Assembly (NCBI GenBank): GCA_017513185.1
Contig: JAFXGL010000003.1
Coordinates: 42,447 to 106,446, forward strand
Direction: 5' to 3'
Source of the DNA: Candidatus Saccharimonadota bacterium
GTDB lineage: Bacteria; Patescibacteriota; Saccharimonadia; Saccharimonadales; Saccharimonadaceae
Length of the DNA: 64,000 nucleotides
This document shows positions 1 through 10,180 of this stretch, piece by piece (position 1 is the first letter of the stretch; the number at the start of each line of letters is the position of its first letter). The notes under the pieces are model-generated. The model did no database searches. It saw nothing but the letters and a program-made list of their open reading frames with translations, and had not been told where the DNA came from. Position numbers and translations under genes: made by a program.

Positions 1-1064
1 ATGGATTTTAGACAGGTTTCGGTAATGTCAGCATAATCTTTGGTGGGGATAATGATAGATACAAGAGGTTCTTTTTTGACGTCGTAAATGACGCGATAGT
101 AAGTCGAGCGGGGGTCTTTTTCGACCGTGGCGTCTAATTTGCGACGCTTGAGGGCGGCCTCGATGGCAAGTTTGCCTTTGTCGCTGGCATAATCTTTGTT
201 GTCTAATTTTTGAGCGGTTGACCCCTCAAGCATACGCCAATGGTATAGGATTTTAGGGATATGGTAAATGTGATTAGTTTTTTCGGTGAAGCGCAGAAGC
301 ATGTCATAATCTTGAGCGCCTTCTAGCCCAACCGTAAAGCCGCCAATTTCGCGAAGAAGTTTAGTGCGGACGATAACGAGGTGACAAATGTAGTTAAGGC
401 CGAGAAGCGTATCTGGCGAGAAGTCCGGCTTGAAGTGCGGGTAGCATCTTCTGCCGTTTTCGTCGAGTTTGTCTTCGTCAGAATAAATCAAGTCGAGTTT
501 TTTATCGTCATTTAGAGCTTTGGCGACTTCGTATAATGCATCTTTTGCGAGCGTGTCGTCGTTGTCGGCTAGAGCTATAAAGTCGCCACTAGCTATCGCG
601 AGAGCGTCGTTGGTGGCGCGAGAAATATGGCTATTGATTTGGCGATGTTTGATTTTGACTTTTGGATTGGCTTCGTAAGACTTTAAGACGTCCTTTGTTT
701 CTTGAAGAGTAGAGGCGTCATCGACGAGGCAGAGTTCAAAATTGTCATAACTTTGCTGCAGAATTGATTCAATGCATTGTGTTAAGTACTCTGCTTTTAC
801 ATTATAGACTGGGATAAGCACCGAGATTAGGGGGCGATACTGAAGTTGTTCGTGCTCTGTGAGCGTTTTTTCGTTGTTTTTGTACCAATTACGATAGCCA
901 GACTTGCTCATTGGGTCGACGAGCGGAGACAGACCGATTAGAGTACCAATAAGATATTTGGCTTTGCTAAAGAATACCTTCGGCGGGATGAAAAAATGAT
1001 ACTGTTTCCAGAGGCTTTTAGCTCCGCGATAGAAATTTTTACTGAAGTTACTGATTCTTTGCAT
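1..1064 (-). CDS. Tandem-domain family 2 glycosyltransferase (3' part off window)
   Basis: Reading the minus strand from an ATG at 1064 gives an open frame that runs off the left edge, so only about the first 354 residues are present. An N-terminal segment of roughly 75 residues is followed by a GT2 domain: the strand LISVLIPVYN, then LCLVDDASTL and the metal-binding ADNDDT (DXD-type). Near the edge a second GT-A-like start appears (PLVSIIIPTKDY), so the full protein probably carries two GT2 domains, as in many rhamnan and teichoic-type polysaccharide transferases. The start overlaps the 3' end of the upstream membrane-protein gene by 17 bp, consistent with an operon. Donor and acceptor sugars cannot be told from sequence. 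Confidence 0.85.
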   Translation of the reverse strand, partial: MQRISNFSKNFYRGAKSLWKQYHFFIPPKVFFSKAKYLIGTLIGLSPLVDPMSKSGYRNWYKNNEKTLTEHEQLQYRPLISVLIPVYNVKAEYLTQCIESILQQSYDNFELCLVDDASTLQETKDVLKSYEANPKVKIKHRQINSHISRATNDALAIASGDFIALADNDDTLAKDALYEVAKALNDDKKLDLIYSDEDKLDENGRRCYPHFKPDFSPDTLLGLNYICHLVIVRTKLLREIGGFTVGLEGAQDYDMLLRFTEKTNHIYHIPKILYHWRMLEGSTAQKLDNKDYASDKGKLAIEAALKRRKLDATVEKDPRSTYYRVIYDVKKEPLVSIIIPTKDYADITETCLKS

Positions 1065-2991
1065 CTGTTACCTTTTGATAAATATGGTAGTTCCCTTCGG
1101 GGTCGTCGTATATTTTATCATAGAAGTCGCTTTCGTCATATAATTCGCCAGCAACAACCAAATACTCAACTGGCCACTTGAGCGAGTCTTCGTAGTTGAG
1201 GAGTAATGTGAATGTGTCGGCAGTGGCTCCTTCTAAGAATTGCGTGTCGCCACTAGTCATTTTTACTGCGATGTGGGCGTATCTATTATAGATGTCACGG
1301 TATTTTCCTTCTGGGTCAAGGATTTTCCATTTTGCGAAGTCGGGATAGAAATTGACGGCATTGAGCGTTTTGGCTCCGTTAGTAATAGTGAGGGCGGATA
1401 GTTTGATGTCGCCGACAGCTAACCAGTAAGCTTCGGGGTCAGATTGGGCGAGTTCGGAAATTTTTTGTTCGAGCGGGTGGCTAGTGAGAGCGCTAGTGCC
1501 GTGCGCCATAGGGTTAATAGTGCAGCCGGAAATAAGTATGAGGAGCGTGGCGCCAGTGATGAAGAAGGCTCGAGTCTTTGGAGCATTTTTTAGCATTAAG
1601 TAAGCGAGCGTAGCTAATCCCGCAATAATGATTAAGTATTGCCATAGCTCAAGGTAAGTGAGTTTTTTGGCGTCGATAAAGAAAATGTAGCTCGCGGCGA
1701 ACAAGATAACCGTGCAAATGATGCGCTTATGCGAGAGTATGCTTGGATTACGCCAGATTGCGTCGATGCCCCAAATTGTGAAGAGGGTGGCTATTAGGCC
1801 ATAGGCCTGATCCATGCGATTGATATAGGAGAACCCAGTAATTTTAGCAAGAAGTTCCGGAAAGCCGGCTAGCATGAAGACCGACATGACGGCAATGCAG
1901 ATTACGAAGGCTTTGCCGACAATCATGGTTTTGTCTTTGCTGAGTTTTTTTCGTAAAGCCGGGTAAAGCATGAGGATAAGCGGAGCAAAGTGAATAAAGT
2001 TGCTAACTTCGCAGTTGTTGGAATACGAGATTTGTTTGAAAGGTAGAGTAAAGGTGACGAGGTTAGTGAACAAATCTTCGAGCGTATTGGCGCCGCCAAG
2101 AGAAACGCGCTTCCCCGGATAAGCCGTATTCATTAGAGCAGTGATAGCATCTTTGCTAGTGTAGAGGGTGTAGCCTAGCACGGCTAGTGCGAAAATTGCC
2201 ATAACTGCAATCTGCCACCAGTCCTTTTTGCGGAAGGTAATCTGCTTTTTGTCGCGAATGAGAAAAGCTATGAGAAGCGCAAGCGCAGAGAGGCCGACGG
2301 AAAGTTGGAGCGACGGGAAAAGAGCCAAGACAAAAGTAATTGCCGAGAGCGGAAGTAGGATGGAAAATGTAATTTTGTATTTTGGGCTTTTTGCAGTGAA
2401 GAAGTGGTAAGCAAGGACGAGAAGCGACATGCCCCAGAAGAAAACGTCGACGATATGCGGGACGAACCACCATTGGACTAGTGGCGAAAAACTAACTAGA
2501 AGCGCGCCGAGGAGAGAGACTTTTTTATTGTTTTGCGTAATAATCATGCAGAGTTCAAAGCTGACAAGAACTAGCAAAATGAGTTTCATGCACCAATACC
2601 AGGACAGACCATATTCATTACCGAGTAAGACGTATCCCCATGTGAAAGGTTTGGCGATAATTGAAACGTCTAGAACTGGGGCGTTATAACCGACAATCAT
2701 GTCTTGCCCTTCTAAGCTCATCATGTCGCTAGATTTGGCATAATCGTTGTATGCCTGAGACATGTAGTATGGGGTGTGTACTAAAAATTCGTCGCTTCTA
2801 ATCTCGCGCGACTTGCCAACAATGTTTTGCTCTGAATTATGCTGCGGAGCATTGGCGAACATGTTATTATATACGCCGATGGAGGAGCCGTGAAGCTTAA
2901 AAATGACGCAGATAATGAAGACGACAAGGGCGATGAGATAGCGCCATTTGATGCAAAGACTTACGAATGATTTGAGTTTGGCAAGCTTCAT
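1048..2991 (-). CDS. Polytopic membrane protein of a polysaccharide cluster (GT-C-like)
   Basis: This 647-residue protein has one N-terminal membrane segment (about residues 17-33), an extracytoplasmic stretch containing the charged motif GKSREIRSDEFLVHTP, about ten further hydrophobic helices, and a C-terminal soluble domain after about residue 500. Large multi-helix proteins with a conserved R-x-I-R-S-D-E/W motif recur in Gram-positive polysaccharide loci and are thought to be GT-C-type transferases using lipid-linked sugars; I assign the class by that resemblance and not by a catalytic motif I can prove. Its ATG overlaps the stop of the upstream GT2 gene as ATGA, so the two are translationally coupled. 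It could instead be a polymerase or a flippase partner. Confidence 0.7.
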   Translation of the reverse strand: MKLAKLKSFVSLCIKWRYLIALVVFIICVIFKLHGSSIGVYNNMFANAPQHNSEQNIVGKSREIRSDEFLVHTPYYMSQAYNDYAKSSDMMSLEGQDMIVGYNAPVLDVSIIAKPFTWGYVLLGNEYGLSWYWCMKLILLVLVSFELCMIITQNNKKVSLLGALLVSFSPLVQWWFVPHIVDVFFWGMSLLVLAYHFFTAKSPKYKITFSILLPLSAITFVLALFPSLQLSVGLSALALLIAFLIRDKKQITFRKKDWWQIAVMAIFALAVLGYTLYTSKDAITALMNTAYPGKRVSLGGANTLEDLFTNLVTFTLPFKQISYSNNCEVSNFIHFAPLILMLYPALRKKLSKDKTMIVGKAFVICIAVMSVFMLAGFPELLAKITGFSYINRMDQAYGLIATLFTIWGIDAIWRNPSILSHKRIICTVILFAASYIFFIDAKKLTYLELWQYLIIIAGLATLAYLMLKNAPKTRAFFITGATLLILISGCTINPMAHGTSALTSHPLEQKISELAQSDPEAYWLAVGDIKLSALTITNGAKTLNAVNFYPDFAKWKILDPEGKYRDIYNRYAHIAVKMTSGDTQFLEGATADTFTLLLNYEDSLKWPVEYLVVAGELYDESDFYDKIYDDPEGNYHIYQKVTDAKNQ

Positions 2992-3929
2992 TTTCTGTTT
3001 TCTCGATTATTTATTGATAACAATTCGTAGAGCTGACGATGCTTTCTGACGATGACTTGTAGGATAATTCCGCAAACGAGCATCAAGATAGATATAATGA
3101 GCATGAAACCAGCAAAGATTAAGGTGGGAAATCTGGCGACGAGGCCGGTGGCGAAATATTCGGCAAAAACAGGAATGCCGAAGACGAGTGCGATGACGAA
3201 GAAAATCGCGCTGATAATGCCGAAGAATAGCATGGGGCGATGATCTTCGAACAGGCGCATGATGGTGAGCAAAACTTTGAAACCGTCACTCATGGTATTG
3301 AGCTTGGACTCGCTGCCCGCTTCACGGTCTTTGTAGTCGATAGGGAGTTCGGCTATGCAAAGATTTTTATCTAGTGCGTGCACGGTCATTTCGGTTTCAA
3401 TTTCGAAGCCTTTAGATAAAACTGGGAAAGTTTTGACGAAGTCTCGCGAAAAGGCGCGGTAGCCAGTCATGATGTCGCGGATGTTGCTTTTGAAAATTAA
3501 GTTAATCAGCCCGCGGACGAGGCGATTGCCAAAATTATGGAAGCGGCGCTTGTTTTCTTTGAAATAGGTCGAGGAGAGCCGATCGCCAACCACCATATCG
3601 GCACCCCCCTCTAGAACCATTTCGCACATTTTCTTCGCGGCGTTGGATGGGTAGGTGCCGTCGCCGTCAATCATCAAATAGCAGTCGGCATCAATATCTT
3701 TGAACATGCTGCGGACGACATTACCCTTTCCCTGGCGTTTTTCGGTACGGACAACGGCGCCGGCGGTTTTGGCAATATCGCCGGTTTTGTCGGTCGAGTT
3801 GTTGTCATAGACATAGATCGTCGCTTCTGGAAGAGCTTTTTTATAGTCCTTGACGACGTGCTCGATAGTCTTAGCCTCGTTGTAACAAGGGATTAGAACG
3901 GCAATTCTTGGCTTAGCTGTTTCTTTCAA
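2988..3929 (-). CDS. DPM1/GtrB-like polyprenyl-phosphate glycosyltransferase
   Basis: A GT2 catalytic domain begins almost at once (IAVLIPCYNEAKTI), continues with VYDNNSTDKT and the metal-binding LMIDGDGTYP, and has the GYRAFSR segment typical of dolichol/undecaprenyl-phosphate sugar transferases. Two hydrophobic helices (about residues 232-255 and 265-290) follow, as in GtrB proteins. Such enzymes move a sugar from a nucleotide donor to the lipid carrier for later use by GT-C proteins like those encoded next door. A GTG at 3935 opens the frame, but the AAGGAG ribosome site abuts it; the TTG at 3929 has a normal five-base spacing and is preferred. Three bases separate it from the epimerase stop. 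Confidence 0.85.
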   Translation of the reverse strand: MKETAKPRIAVLIPCYNEAKTIEHVVKDYKKALPEATIYVYDNNSTDKTGDIAKTAGAVVRTEKRQGKGNVVRSMFKDIDADCYLMIDGDGTYPSNAAKKMCEMVLEGGADMVVGDRLSSTYFKENKRRFHNFGNRLVRGLINLIFKSNIRDIMTGYRAFSRDFVKTFPVLSKGFEIETEMTVHALDKNLCIAELPIDYKDREAGSESKLNTMSDGFKVLLTIMRLFEDHRPMLFFGIISAIFFVIALVFGIPVFAEYFATGLVARFPTLIFAGFMLIISILMLVCGIILQVIVRKHRQLYELLSINNRENRK

Positions 3930-3938
3930 AACCACTCC

Positions 3939-4976
3939 TTACATCATCCATTTTAAGAGTTTAATAACTCCCATCTTGGCATTTTTCTTGTGCGCTGAGA
4001 CATCTTCGCGGCTTTCGATTTCTTTACGATTTTTATGATAATACATGTAGGCTTTATAAAGCATCTCTTCATTCGTGAGAGTGGGAGTGAACTTCAGTTC
4101 TTTCTTAATTTTTGAGGTGTCAAAGATGAAGCTAGAAGAAATCATTTTGTATTGGTATGGCCCTAGTGGGGACATATGAAGCGCAAAGGCGGTTTTCATA
4201 GCCGCAACCATTAAGGACTTTGGGAAATGGAAAAGGCGAGATTTAGAGCCAGACTTTTTGATGACGTAACCATAAACTTCGTTGAAGGTCTTTACGTTTT
4301 CGGAGCCGATGTTGAAGACGGCTGTTTTGTTGTATTTTAGAGCAGCTTTCATTGCGGCAACCATATCTTTGGCGTAGATGAATTGATATTTGTTTTCGCC
4401 ATTGCCGACGATTGGGATTTTTTTGTTGTCGTCAAGGAACTCAAATAATAGGCTAAGAAGGCCAAGTCTCCCTTCGTCAATAATGGTCGGGCTGCGGAAA
4501 GTAACAGAATTGAGTTTGTCTTTGTATTTTTCAAGAATCTTTTCGCCTTCTAGTTTGGAGCGGCCGTAGATTTCAACCGGGTTTGGCTCTTCCTCTTCGG
4601 TGACGGGATGATCAAAGCTTTTACCCCATAGACAGTTCGAGGAGACAAAAATGAGTTTTTTACATCCGTTCTTGATGGCGAATTTGGCCATGTTCTCGGT
4701 GCCGTCAACGTTGGAAGTCCAGAGTTCTTGTTTGTCCTTGACTTCGTGAGCAAGAAGAGCGGCACAGTGGAAAATGGCGTCGAACTTATATTCTTTGTTT
4801 AGCTTGTCGAGCAGTTTAGTATCGCGAATATCGCCTTTGATGGCTACGAAATTCTTATGGATATAATCATCGGGTTCGAGGTCGATACTGACGACAAAAT
4901 CTCCGTCTTTTAAGAGGGATTCTTTAAGGATACTGCCGTAGAAGCCGGCCCCACCAGTTATTAAATATTTTTTCAC
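3939..4976 (-). CDS. NAD-dependent sugar epimerase/dehydratase (extended SDR)
   Basis: A 345-residue extended short-chain dehydrogenase. The Rossmann glycine motif GGAGFYG lies at residues 8-14, an acidic residue ends the second strand (SIDLE), and the catalytic Y-x-x-x-K is seen as YGRSKLEGEK with an upstream serine in FVSSNCLWG. The family converts nucleotide sugars (4-epimerases, 4,6-dehydratases); the substrate here is unknown, but the location in a glycosyltransferase operon implies donor-sugar synthesis. A good ribosome site (AGGAGAT, four bases before the ATG) supports the start. The C-terminus ends in a hydrophobic LLKWMM. Confidence 0.85.
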   Translation of the reverse strand: MKKYLITGGAGFYGSILKESLLKDGDFVVSIDLEPDDYIHKNFVAIKGDIRDTKLLDKLNKEYKFDAIFHCAALLAHEVKDKQELWTSNVDGTENMAKFAIKNGCKKLIFVSSNCLWGKSFDHPVTEEEEPNPVEIYGRSKLEGEKILEKYKDKLNSVTFRSPTIIDEGRLGLLSLLFEFLDDNKKIPIVGNGENKYQFIYAKDMVAAMKAALKYNKTAVFNIGSENVKTFNEVYGYVIKKSGSKSRLFHFPKSLMVAAMKTAFALHMSPLGPYQYKMISSSFIFDTSKIKKELKFTPTLTNEEMLYKAYMYYHKNRKEIESREDVSAHKKNAKMGVIKLLKWMM

Positions 4977-5008
4977 GTGATCTCCTATTTTATGTTTATT
5001 ATATCAAA

Positions 5009-6757
5009 TTAATGCTTGGTTTTGGATTTTTGATGTTCCACAACGATACCTATGAGCGCCGACAGATAGGCGAGGGTTAGTAGTCCGGACATGCCGATGC
5101 GATAGAACAGGAAGATTTGTCTGGTGAACTCCTCGGTGAAGAACCAGGAAATGCCTAGACTGTAAGCGATGGCCGCGCCAAAGAACATAAAACTGGCGAG
5201 GGCAAGGCAAAGTGTAGTTTTGTGCTCTTTGAGGTATTTTTTTCGTGTTTTCCAATTCTTGAAAAGGCGTATGATTTGGGCAAGAATAAAGGCGAGGCTC
5301 GATAGTATTAAGACGGTGTTTATAATGCGATAGGCCCATGCAATAATATTGGCGACGGTTTTACCGAATTCTCTCTTTCTGCCCGTAGGGTTATTGACAT
5401 CGCCGATCATATGAAGGATTTTGCCATCCCGAAATTGATTGGAGTCATTACTGCTATAGCTGAAGCCGATAGTATATCCTTCTAGCCAGACTGCGTCCTT
5501 GAGCGAGGTCCAGGTTTGCCCAGGGAAATCCCAGGCCACTATTTCATCCCAAGTGTAGGGGTAGGCAGACTTAAGTGGCTGAATCCTACCTTCGGCTTTT
5601 TTAAGGGAGCCGTTCTTGAAGGCTTCGGATAGTTCGGTGTTAACTTGTTTAAACATGTCGCTAACGTCTTTTTCGGAAGTCCAAAGTCCGGCTTGCTTTA
5701 ATTCGGTGCGGATTACCCAGCCAAAAAACTCTCTTATTATTGGATGTTTTTCAATATCCCCCTCGAACCATTCGGTGGTGCGAATTCCTTCGAGTAGCTC
5801 TGGGTGAGATTTTAGAGTAGGTGAGGCTTCGAAGGTTGCTGCAATGGCATCGTAAGGACTCCAGACGAGCATATTGCGATTGGGCGAGTCGACGATGTAA
5901 GTTGTTTCGACGTATTTGGCTAGTTCGCCGTTGGTTCTAGTATTGGTTTCGTAGACGCCGAAGAAGGCGTGATTGATTCCCTTGTAGATGTTTGTCCAGG
6001 CGAAAAGAATGACAAAAGGCGTAAGGCAAATTGCAAGCCAACTTATAGTTTTTTTAAGCTCAAGCTTTCCTTTGACTTTTGTCTTGAAAAACCTATAGCA
6101 AATGATTATGAGGCAGACAAGTAGCATCACCAGCATGCAGGCCTTGAGCCAAGCAGCACCTTCTTGCAGGTGATAAGTAAAGGCATAGGAAAGGCCGGCG
6201 AAGATGGCCGTCCAAACTGTTTTTTTGGTTTTTTCTTTTTTGATTAAATCGATTAGGAGCATTAGCGCGAGGCTGAAGGTTAAGATAATGCAGGGGACGA
6301 AGATAGAATTACGATAGATTCTGAGCCCACTCCAAGATTCAAAGGCGGTCGGCAGAAATAGGACGTAGGCGAAGGCAAACAGGCGGAGCCACTTGTTCTT
6401 CGTGACCTTGCCAATGGCAAGCCATGCGACAAGAGCGGTTAGCGCCCAAAATAGCGACAGAACGATGGTGTATGGCAAATTAGTAACGGCCGAGACGCCC
6501 AAAAAGAGCGAGAAGCTCAAGTCTTTGATGAGGGACATTTCGTTGGGTTGCGTTATTCGCCATGGAGATAGGCCATTAAACATTGCTAGATCGTCGCATT
6601 CTTGGTTGGTGCCATACCAAGCGCCAATGGCGTAGCCCAGCCCAACTCTAGCGGCAACCAAGAGAAGCATAATGATATATATATAATTATGCTTAAGAAA
6701 TGCTTTTAGGACTTCCCGGAACGGTTTTTTCTGGGCAGGTTTTTTACTTGCTTTCAT
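5009..6757 (-). CDS. Polytopic membrane protein of the polysaccharide operon
   Basis: A 582-residue integral membrane protein with about ten hydrophobic segments: a basic N-terminus (KKPAQKKP), helices from about residue 28, a large extracytoplasmic domain around residues 265-450 and further helices at the C-terminus. No recognised signature motif is visible to me. An acidic pair follows the first helix ([10 protein letters not shown]), in the position where GT-C transferases place catalytic acids, so an integral-membrane glycosyltransferase is the leading guess. Its start overlaps the oxidoreductase stop by 14 bp. Function remains inferred from context. Confidence 0.7.
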   Translation of the reverse strand: MKASKKPAQKKPFREVLKAFLKHNYIYIIMLLLVAARVGLGYAIGAWYGTNQECDDLAMFNGLSPWRITQPNEMSLIKDLSFSLFLGVSAVTNLPYTIVLSLFWALTALVAWLAIGKVTKNKWLRLFAFAYVLFLPTAFESWSGLRIYRNSIFVPCIILTFSLALMLLIDLIKKEKTKKTVWTAIFAGLSYAFTYHLQEGAAWLKACMLVMLLVCLIIICYRFFKTKVKGKLELKKTISWLAICLTPFVILFAWTNIYKGINHAFFGVYETNTRTNGELAKYVETTYIVDSPNRNMLVWSPYDAIAATFEASPTLKSHPELLEGIRTTEWFEGDIEKHPIIREFFGWVIRTELKQAGLWTSEKDVSDMFKQVNTELSEAFKNGSLKKAEGRIQPLKSAYPYTWDEIVAWDFPGQTWTSLKDAVWLEGYTIGFSYSSNDSNQFRDGKILHMIGDVNNPTGRKREFGKTVANIIAWAYRIINTVLILSSLAFILAQIIRLFKNWKTRKKYLKEHKTTLCLALASFMFFGAAIAYSLGISWFFTEEFTRQIFLFYRIGMSGLLTLAYLSALIGIVVEHQKSKTKH

Positions 6758-8303
6758 GATATTCCTTTTCGGTGTTGACGTTCCAGACGTTGGATTTGTC
6801 GGTGGTGCCGCTCAAGATGTCTTTGACGGCCTCAAAGGAAGTACACATAGAATGGTCGAGGTTGTTATAGCGGTGTTGGCCGTTGCGACCGACGCAGAAG
6901 AGGTTAGGAATGGTGTCGAGATAGTTGCGGAGGTCGTCCATGTGTTCGTAGGTGTCGAAGTAGGCGGGGTAGGCCTTTTTGACGCGCTCAACGTGGTAAT
7001 CAAGAGCTTCGTCGGGAGATTTGATGATGTTGATCTTGGCCATTTCTTCGATAGCCATTTTGGCAAATTCGTCGTCAGTCATAGACCAGAGGTCGTCGCC
7101 TTCGTTACAGAAATATTCAAGGCCGACCCAAACGTGATTTTCTATGTCTTTGACGAGGTACGGAGACCAGTTGTTGTAGATTTGGAAGCGACCCATTTTA
7201 ACACTGCGGTCGTGAACGTAGACCCAGTTATCCGGGACGATGTTGCCGATGGTTTTGATGTCGGTTTTGTTTTCTAGAGCGAGTTTGTGGCTCAAGACGC
7301 CAACGGTCATGTAATCGCGATATGGGAGGCCAGAGGCGATTTTGAGATATTTTTGCGGAACGTCATTCATGGCTTCGACGAGGTCTTTAATCGGCATGGA
7401 GGAGATAACGTAGTCACCCTTTAGTTCAACTTTTTTGCCGTTCTTTTCGTAGACGACGCCGGTAAAGTGGTTCTTTTTGTCCTTTTTGACGCCGACAACT
7501 TTGGCTTCGGTGATGATTTCGCCGCCCTTTTTCTTGATTTCTTTGGCGGTGATTTCCCAGAGTTGACCAGGGCCGAGTTTCGGGTAGGCGAACTCTTCGA
7601 TGAGGGAGGTTTCTACCTTACGATTCTTTTTGTGGAAGACTTTGCCGAAGATGTCTTTCAAAATGGCGGAGATGGAGAGGCCTTTGACGCGTTGGGCGCC
7701 CCATTCGGGAGAGATGTCGCGCGGGTGGCGACCCCAGAGGTTTTCTGTGTAGTTTTCAAAGAACATGGAGTAGAGTTTTTTGCCGAAGCGGTTGATGTAG
7801 AAATCTTCGAGGGAGTTTTCTGGGCGTTTGTGGACGGCGGATTTGAGGTAGCTACAGCCAACGACAAAGGTGGTGCCGAGACCCATGTTTTTAATAGTGG
7901 AGGCTTTGAGCGAGATGGGATAGTCGAAGAAGTGCTGGTTGAAGAAGATGCGAGAGAGGCGGTTGCGACGAAGCATGACGCGGTCGGTTTTTTCTGGGTC
8001 GGGGCCGCCTTTTTTAGTGTTGGATTTGCGGTGGAGTTTTTTGTCGTCCATGGGCAGAGCGCCCTGGGTTGGGAGCATCTTTTCCCACCATTCGTTGACT
8101 TCGGGGACTTTGGAGAAGAAGCGGTGGCCACCCATGTCCATGCGGTTGCCTTTGTAGTTGACGGTGCGAGAGATGCCGCCGAAAACTTTGGATTCTTCAA
8201 GGACGACGACGTCGTAATCTTTGGATTTGTCTAGTAGTTCGTATCCGGCAGTGAGGCCAGCCGGACCGCCACCAATAATGATGACTTTCTTTTTCTTGGT
8301 CAT
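6744..8303 (-). CDS. FAD-dependent amine-oxidase-like oxidoreductase
   Basis: A 519-residue flavoprotein. The N-terminal dinucleotide-binding motif [15 protein letters not shown] (about residues 10-24) is followed by [10 protein letters not shown] and the MGGHRFF segment; the C-terminus has the second FAD contact [19 protein letters not shown]. This architecture is shared by protoporphyrinogen-oxidase-like and UDP-galactopyranose-mutase-like enzymes that occur in many capsule and cell-wall polysaccharide loci. The product is therefore probably a modified sugar or lipid-linked intermediate, but the substrate is not deducible. The start has a GTGGAG ribosome site, and a TATAAT box lies upstream near 8335, so it may begin a transcription unit. 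Confidence 0.8.
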   Translation of the reverse strand: MTKKKKVIIIGGGPAGLTAGYELLDKSKDYDVVVLEESKVFGGISRTVNYKGNRMDMGGHRFFSKVPEVNEWWEKMLPTQGALPMDDKKLHRKSNTKKGGPDPEKTDRVMLRRNRLSRIFFNQHFFDYPISLKASTIKNMGLGTTFVVGCSYLKSAVHKRPENSLEDFYINRFGKKLYSMFFENYTENLWGRHPRDISPEWGAQRVKGLSISAILKDIFGKVFHKKNRKVETSLIEEFAYPKLGPGQLWEITAKEIKKKGGEIITEAKVVGVKKDKKNHFTGVVYEKNGKKVELKGDYVISSMPIKDLVEAMNDVPQKYLKIASGLPYRDYMTVGVLSHKLALENKTDIKTIGNIVPDNWVYVHDRSVKMGRFQIYNNWSPYLVKDIENHVWVGLEYFCNEGDDLWSMTDDEFAKMAIEEMAKINIIKSPDEALDYHVERVKKAYPAYFDTYEHMDDLRNYLDTIPNLFCVGRNGQHRYNNLDHSMCTSFEAVKDILSGTTDKSNVWNVNTEKEYHESK

Positions 8304-8403
8304 GAAATATTACTCCACAATTAACTTAAGATTAATTATAGCATATATATCATTAAATAGAGAAATACTTCGCGACTACGAGTTTGGGCTTCTAGACGAC
8401 GCT

Positions 8404-9288
8404 TTATCGTCCGAGGAGGAGGAAGCGTAATTTTAAGTAGATTCTTTTGAGTAGGGGACGTTTGGTGTTTTCTCGTTTGTTGATGGCGGACAGGATGTTG
8501 TCAGTAATTCCTTTGAGTTCTTGGCGCGCATACCATTGTCCGACTTCGTTCATGATTTCTGGGTATTTGGCGAGTAGAACTTCATTGTGAAATTCCCTTT
8601 TGTCCAAGAATGATTGTGTGCCTTTGTGGAAAATGTATGTATCGTCACAAAAAGCGTGCTTGTAGCCGCGCTTGGTGCATCTGAAGCAAAAATCATTTTC
8701 TTCGCCGTAGCCTTTGCCAAAAGATTTTTCGTCGAACAGTCCGACTTCGTCGAGAGCTTTTCGTTTGATATACATACAGAAGCCGTGCGAGCTAGGTATT
8801 TCTGGGTATAGATGCGAAGAACAGTTTTCTACTGTTTTCGCCATTTCTTCTAAAGTCCAGCCGTCCGGGAAACCTTGTTTGCGAAAGCTTTCTGGTAGTG
8901 GAGTCATGGGCGTGAGATTGTTCGAAAATGGGGTTGCGGTAGCGATTTTTTTGTTTGAATAAGCGCAAGTTTGAAGTTTTTCGAGCCAGTTTTTTGTAAC
9001 TATCGTGTCGGAGTTTAACAACAAAACGTCGTTTTTAGAATATTTCATTCCTTTATTAACAGTCTTAACAAAGCCGAGGTTTTTCTTGTTCTTTAAGAGG
9101 GTAATCGTTTTGGGATTGGCGGCTTGATATTTTTCCAATAATGGCAAGACTCTTTTGTCTGGGCTTAGGTCGTCAATTAAAATGAGGTGGGCTGACTGAA
9201 AATCCGTGTGTTTGATTATGCTGTCGATACAGTCGGCTAAGCAGTTGTATGCGTTATAAATTGGGATGATGATGTCGCATTTTTTCAT
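8404..9288 (-). CDS. Family 2 glycosyltransferase
   Basis: A 294-residue GT2 enzyme with CDIIIPIYNAYN at the start, LILIDDLSPD, the donor/metal segment VLLLNSDTIV and the acceptor-side GYGEENDFCFR motif found in rhamnosyl/galactofuranosyl-type transferases. The frame is open further upstream to 9306, but the ATG at 9288 has a GGTGGA site close by and places the catalytic strand at residue 4, which is normal. Eight bases separate it from the upstream TupA-like gene. About 100 bp of AT-rich DNA with no gene follows before the next minus-strand start. Confidence 0.85.
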   Translation of the reverse strand: MKKCDIIIPIYNAYNCLADCIDSIIKHTDFQSAHLILIDDLSPDKRVLPLLEKYQAANPKTITLLKNKKNLGFVKTVNKGMKYSKNDVLLLNSDTIVTKNWLEKLQTCAYSNKKIATATPFSNNLTPMTPLPESFRKQGFPDGWTLEEMAKTVENCSSHLYPEIPSSHGFCMYIKRKALDEVGLFDEKSFGKGYGEENDFCFRCTKRGYKHAFCDDTYIFHKGTQSFLDKREFHNEVLLAKYPEIMNEVGQWYARQELKGITDNILSAINKRENTKRPLLKRIYLKLRFLLLGR

Positions 9289-9295
9289 AGTCCAC

Positions 9296-10138
9296 CTACA
9301 AAACAAGTTTTGCGCCTAGGTAGTCTAGCGCTTTTTGCTTGTAATACATGATGATGCCGGCACCCGGGGTGAGGGTGTATTCGCCGAAGTAGATATCCTC
9401 TCCTATTTCGTATAAATCTACTCTTACGAACGGAATGTCTTTTGATAATTTTTCGGCAATTGCGACCATTTTTTTGAGATTTTTGGGTCGTTTAAACTTT
9501 GCTTTGGAGCGATATTCTGGAGTGGTGTAGTCGAGTTCTTTCCAGTCCAAGTCGAAGTCGTTTAGTTTTAATTTGTTTTCACGGTTAGAACAGACCAAGA
9601 TGCTTTCAGCTTTGCCGTTGAAACAGTAGATTTTGTAGTCAATCGGGTTTTTGTGCTCGCCGTCATCGAGATATTCTTCGGCGATGATTAATGGTTTGAT
9701 GAAAGAGTAGTGATATTCTTTGTTGATGTCGGCGAAGTCTTTTTTAAGATCTTCGTTGAGTTGTTTTTTGGCCGCTTCTAGGTCGAAGTGTTTTTTGTCC
9801 TTGCAGATAAAAACGTGTCCGGAAAAGTGGTTGCATTTTAAGACGAATTTATCTGGCAATTTCGAGAGGTTGATTTGGTTGGCGTTCTTGTAAGTCGCGA
9901 GAGTTTTGGGGACTTTTAAGTCTTTAATGTGCTTATTTTCGACATACTCCTTGACGAGTTGTTTATCGGCTAGGTTTCCTTCCCTTTTGCCGTATCGATT
10001 TATGATTAGCCAGTGGATTTTTTCGTTGAAATCTTTTGGGTCGTCAAGGTTTAGGTCTTTCCCGGTGACCATTTTATATATCGCTTCGTGCTCTGATATT
10101 TTGGTCTTTTTAGTTTTCCATCGTTTTGACAGTTTCAT
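9296..10138 (-). CDS. TupA-like ATP-grasp enzyme
   Basis: A 280-residue protein resembling the TupA-like ATP-grasp family (teichuronopeptide-type amide ligases). Visible family features are the N-terminal KDFNEKIHWLIIN, the LADKQLVKEYVE segment, KLPDKFVLKCNHFSG, and the C-terminal VRVDLYEIGEDIYFGEYTLTPG, which holds the acidic metal-binding residues. These proteins sit in polysaccharide clusters and probably attach an amino acid or related group to a glycan. A TATAAT box lies six bases before the ATG with no ribosome site, so the transcript is probably leaderless and may start the operon that runs left to position 1. Confidence 0.8.
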   Translation of the reverse strand: MKLSKRWKTKKTKISEHEAIYKMVTGKDLNLDDPKDFNEKIHWLIINRYGKREGNLADKQLVKEYVENKHIKDLKVPKTLATYKNANQINLSKLPDKFVLKCNHFSGHVFICKDKKHFDLEAAKKQLNEDLKKDFADINKEYHYSFIKPLIIAEEYLDDGEHKNPIDYKIYCFNGKAESILVCSNRENKLKLNDFDLDWKELDYTTPEYRSKAKFKRPKNLKKMVAIAEKLSKDIPFVRVDLYEIGEDIYFGEYTLTPGAGIIMYYKQKALDYLGAKLVL

Positions 10139-10180
10139 AGGTATATTATACCATCAGAAATATGATATACTATATTTAAG
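10139..10180. promoter_or_regulatory. Divergent pair of leaderless promoters
   Basis: The 42-bp gap separates two outward-facing genes. On the minus strand TATAAT (10145-10150) is six bases before the ATG at 10138. On the plus strand TATACT (10166-10171) is nine bases before the ATG at 10181. Neither start has a purine-rich ribosome site. Confidence 0.65.

Noticed and set aside
7467-8234. Open frame (255 codons) antisense to the FAD oxidoreductase
   Set aside because: Same shadow pattern; the minus-strand product has unmistakable flavin-binding motifs.
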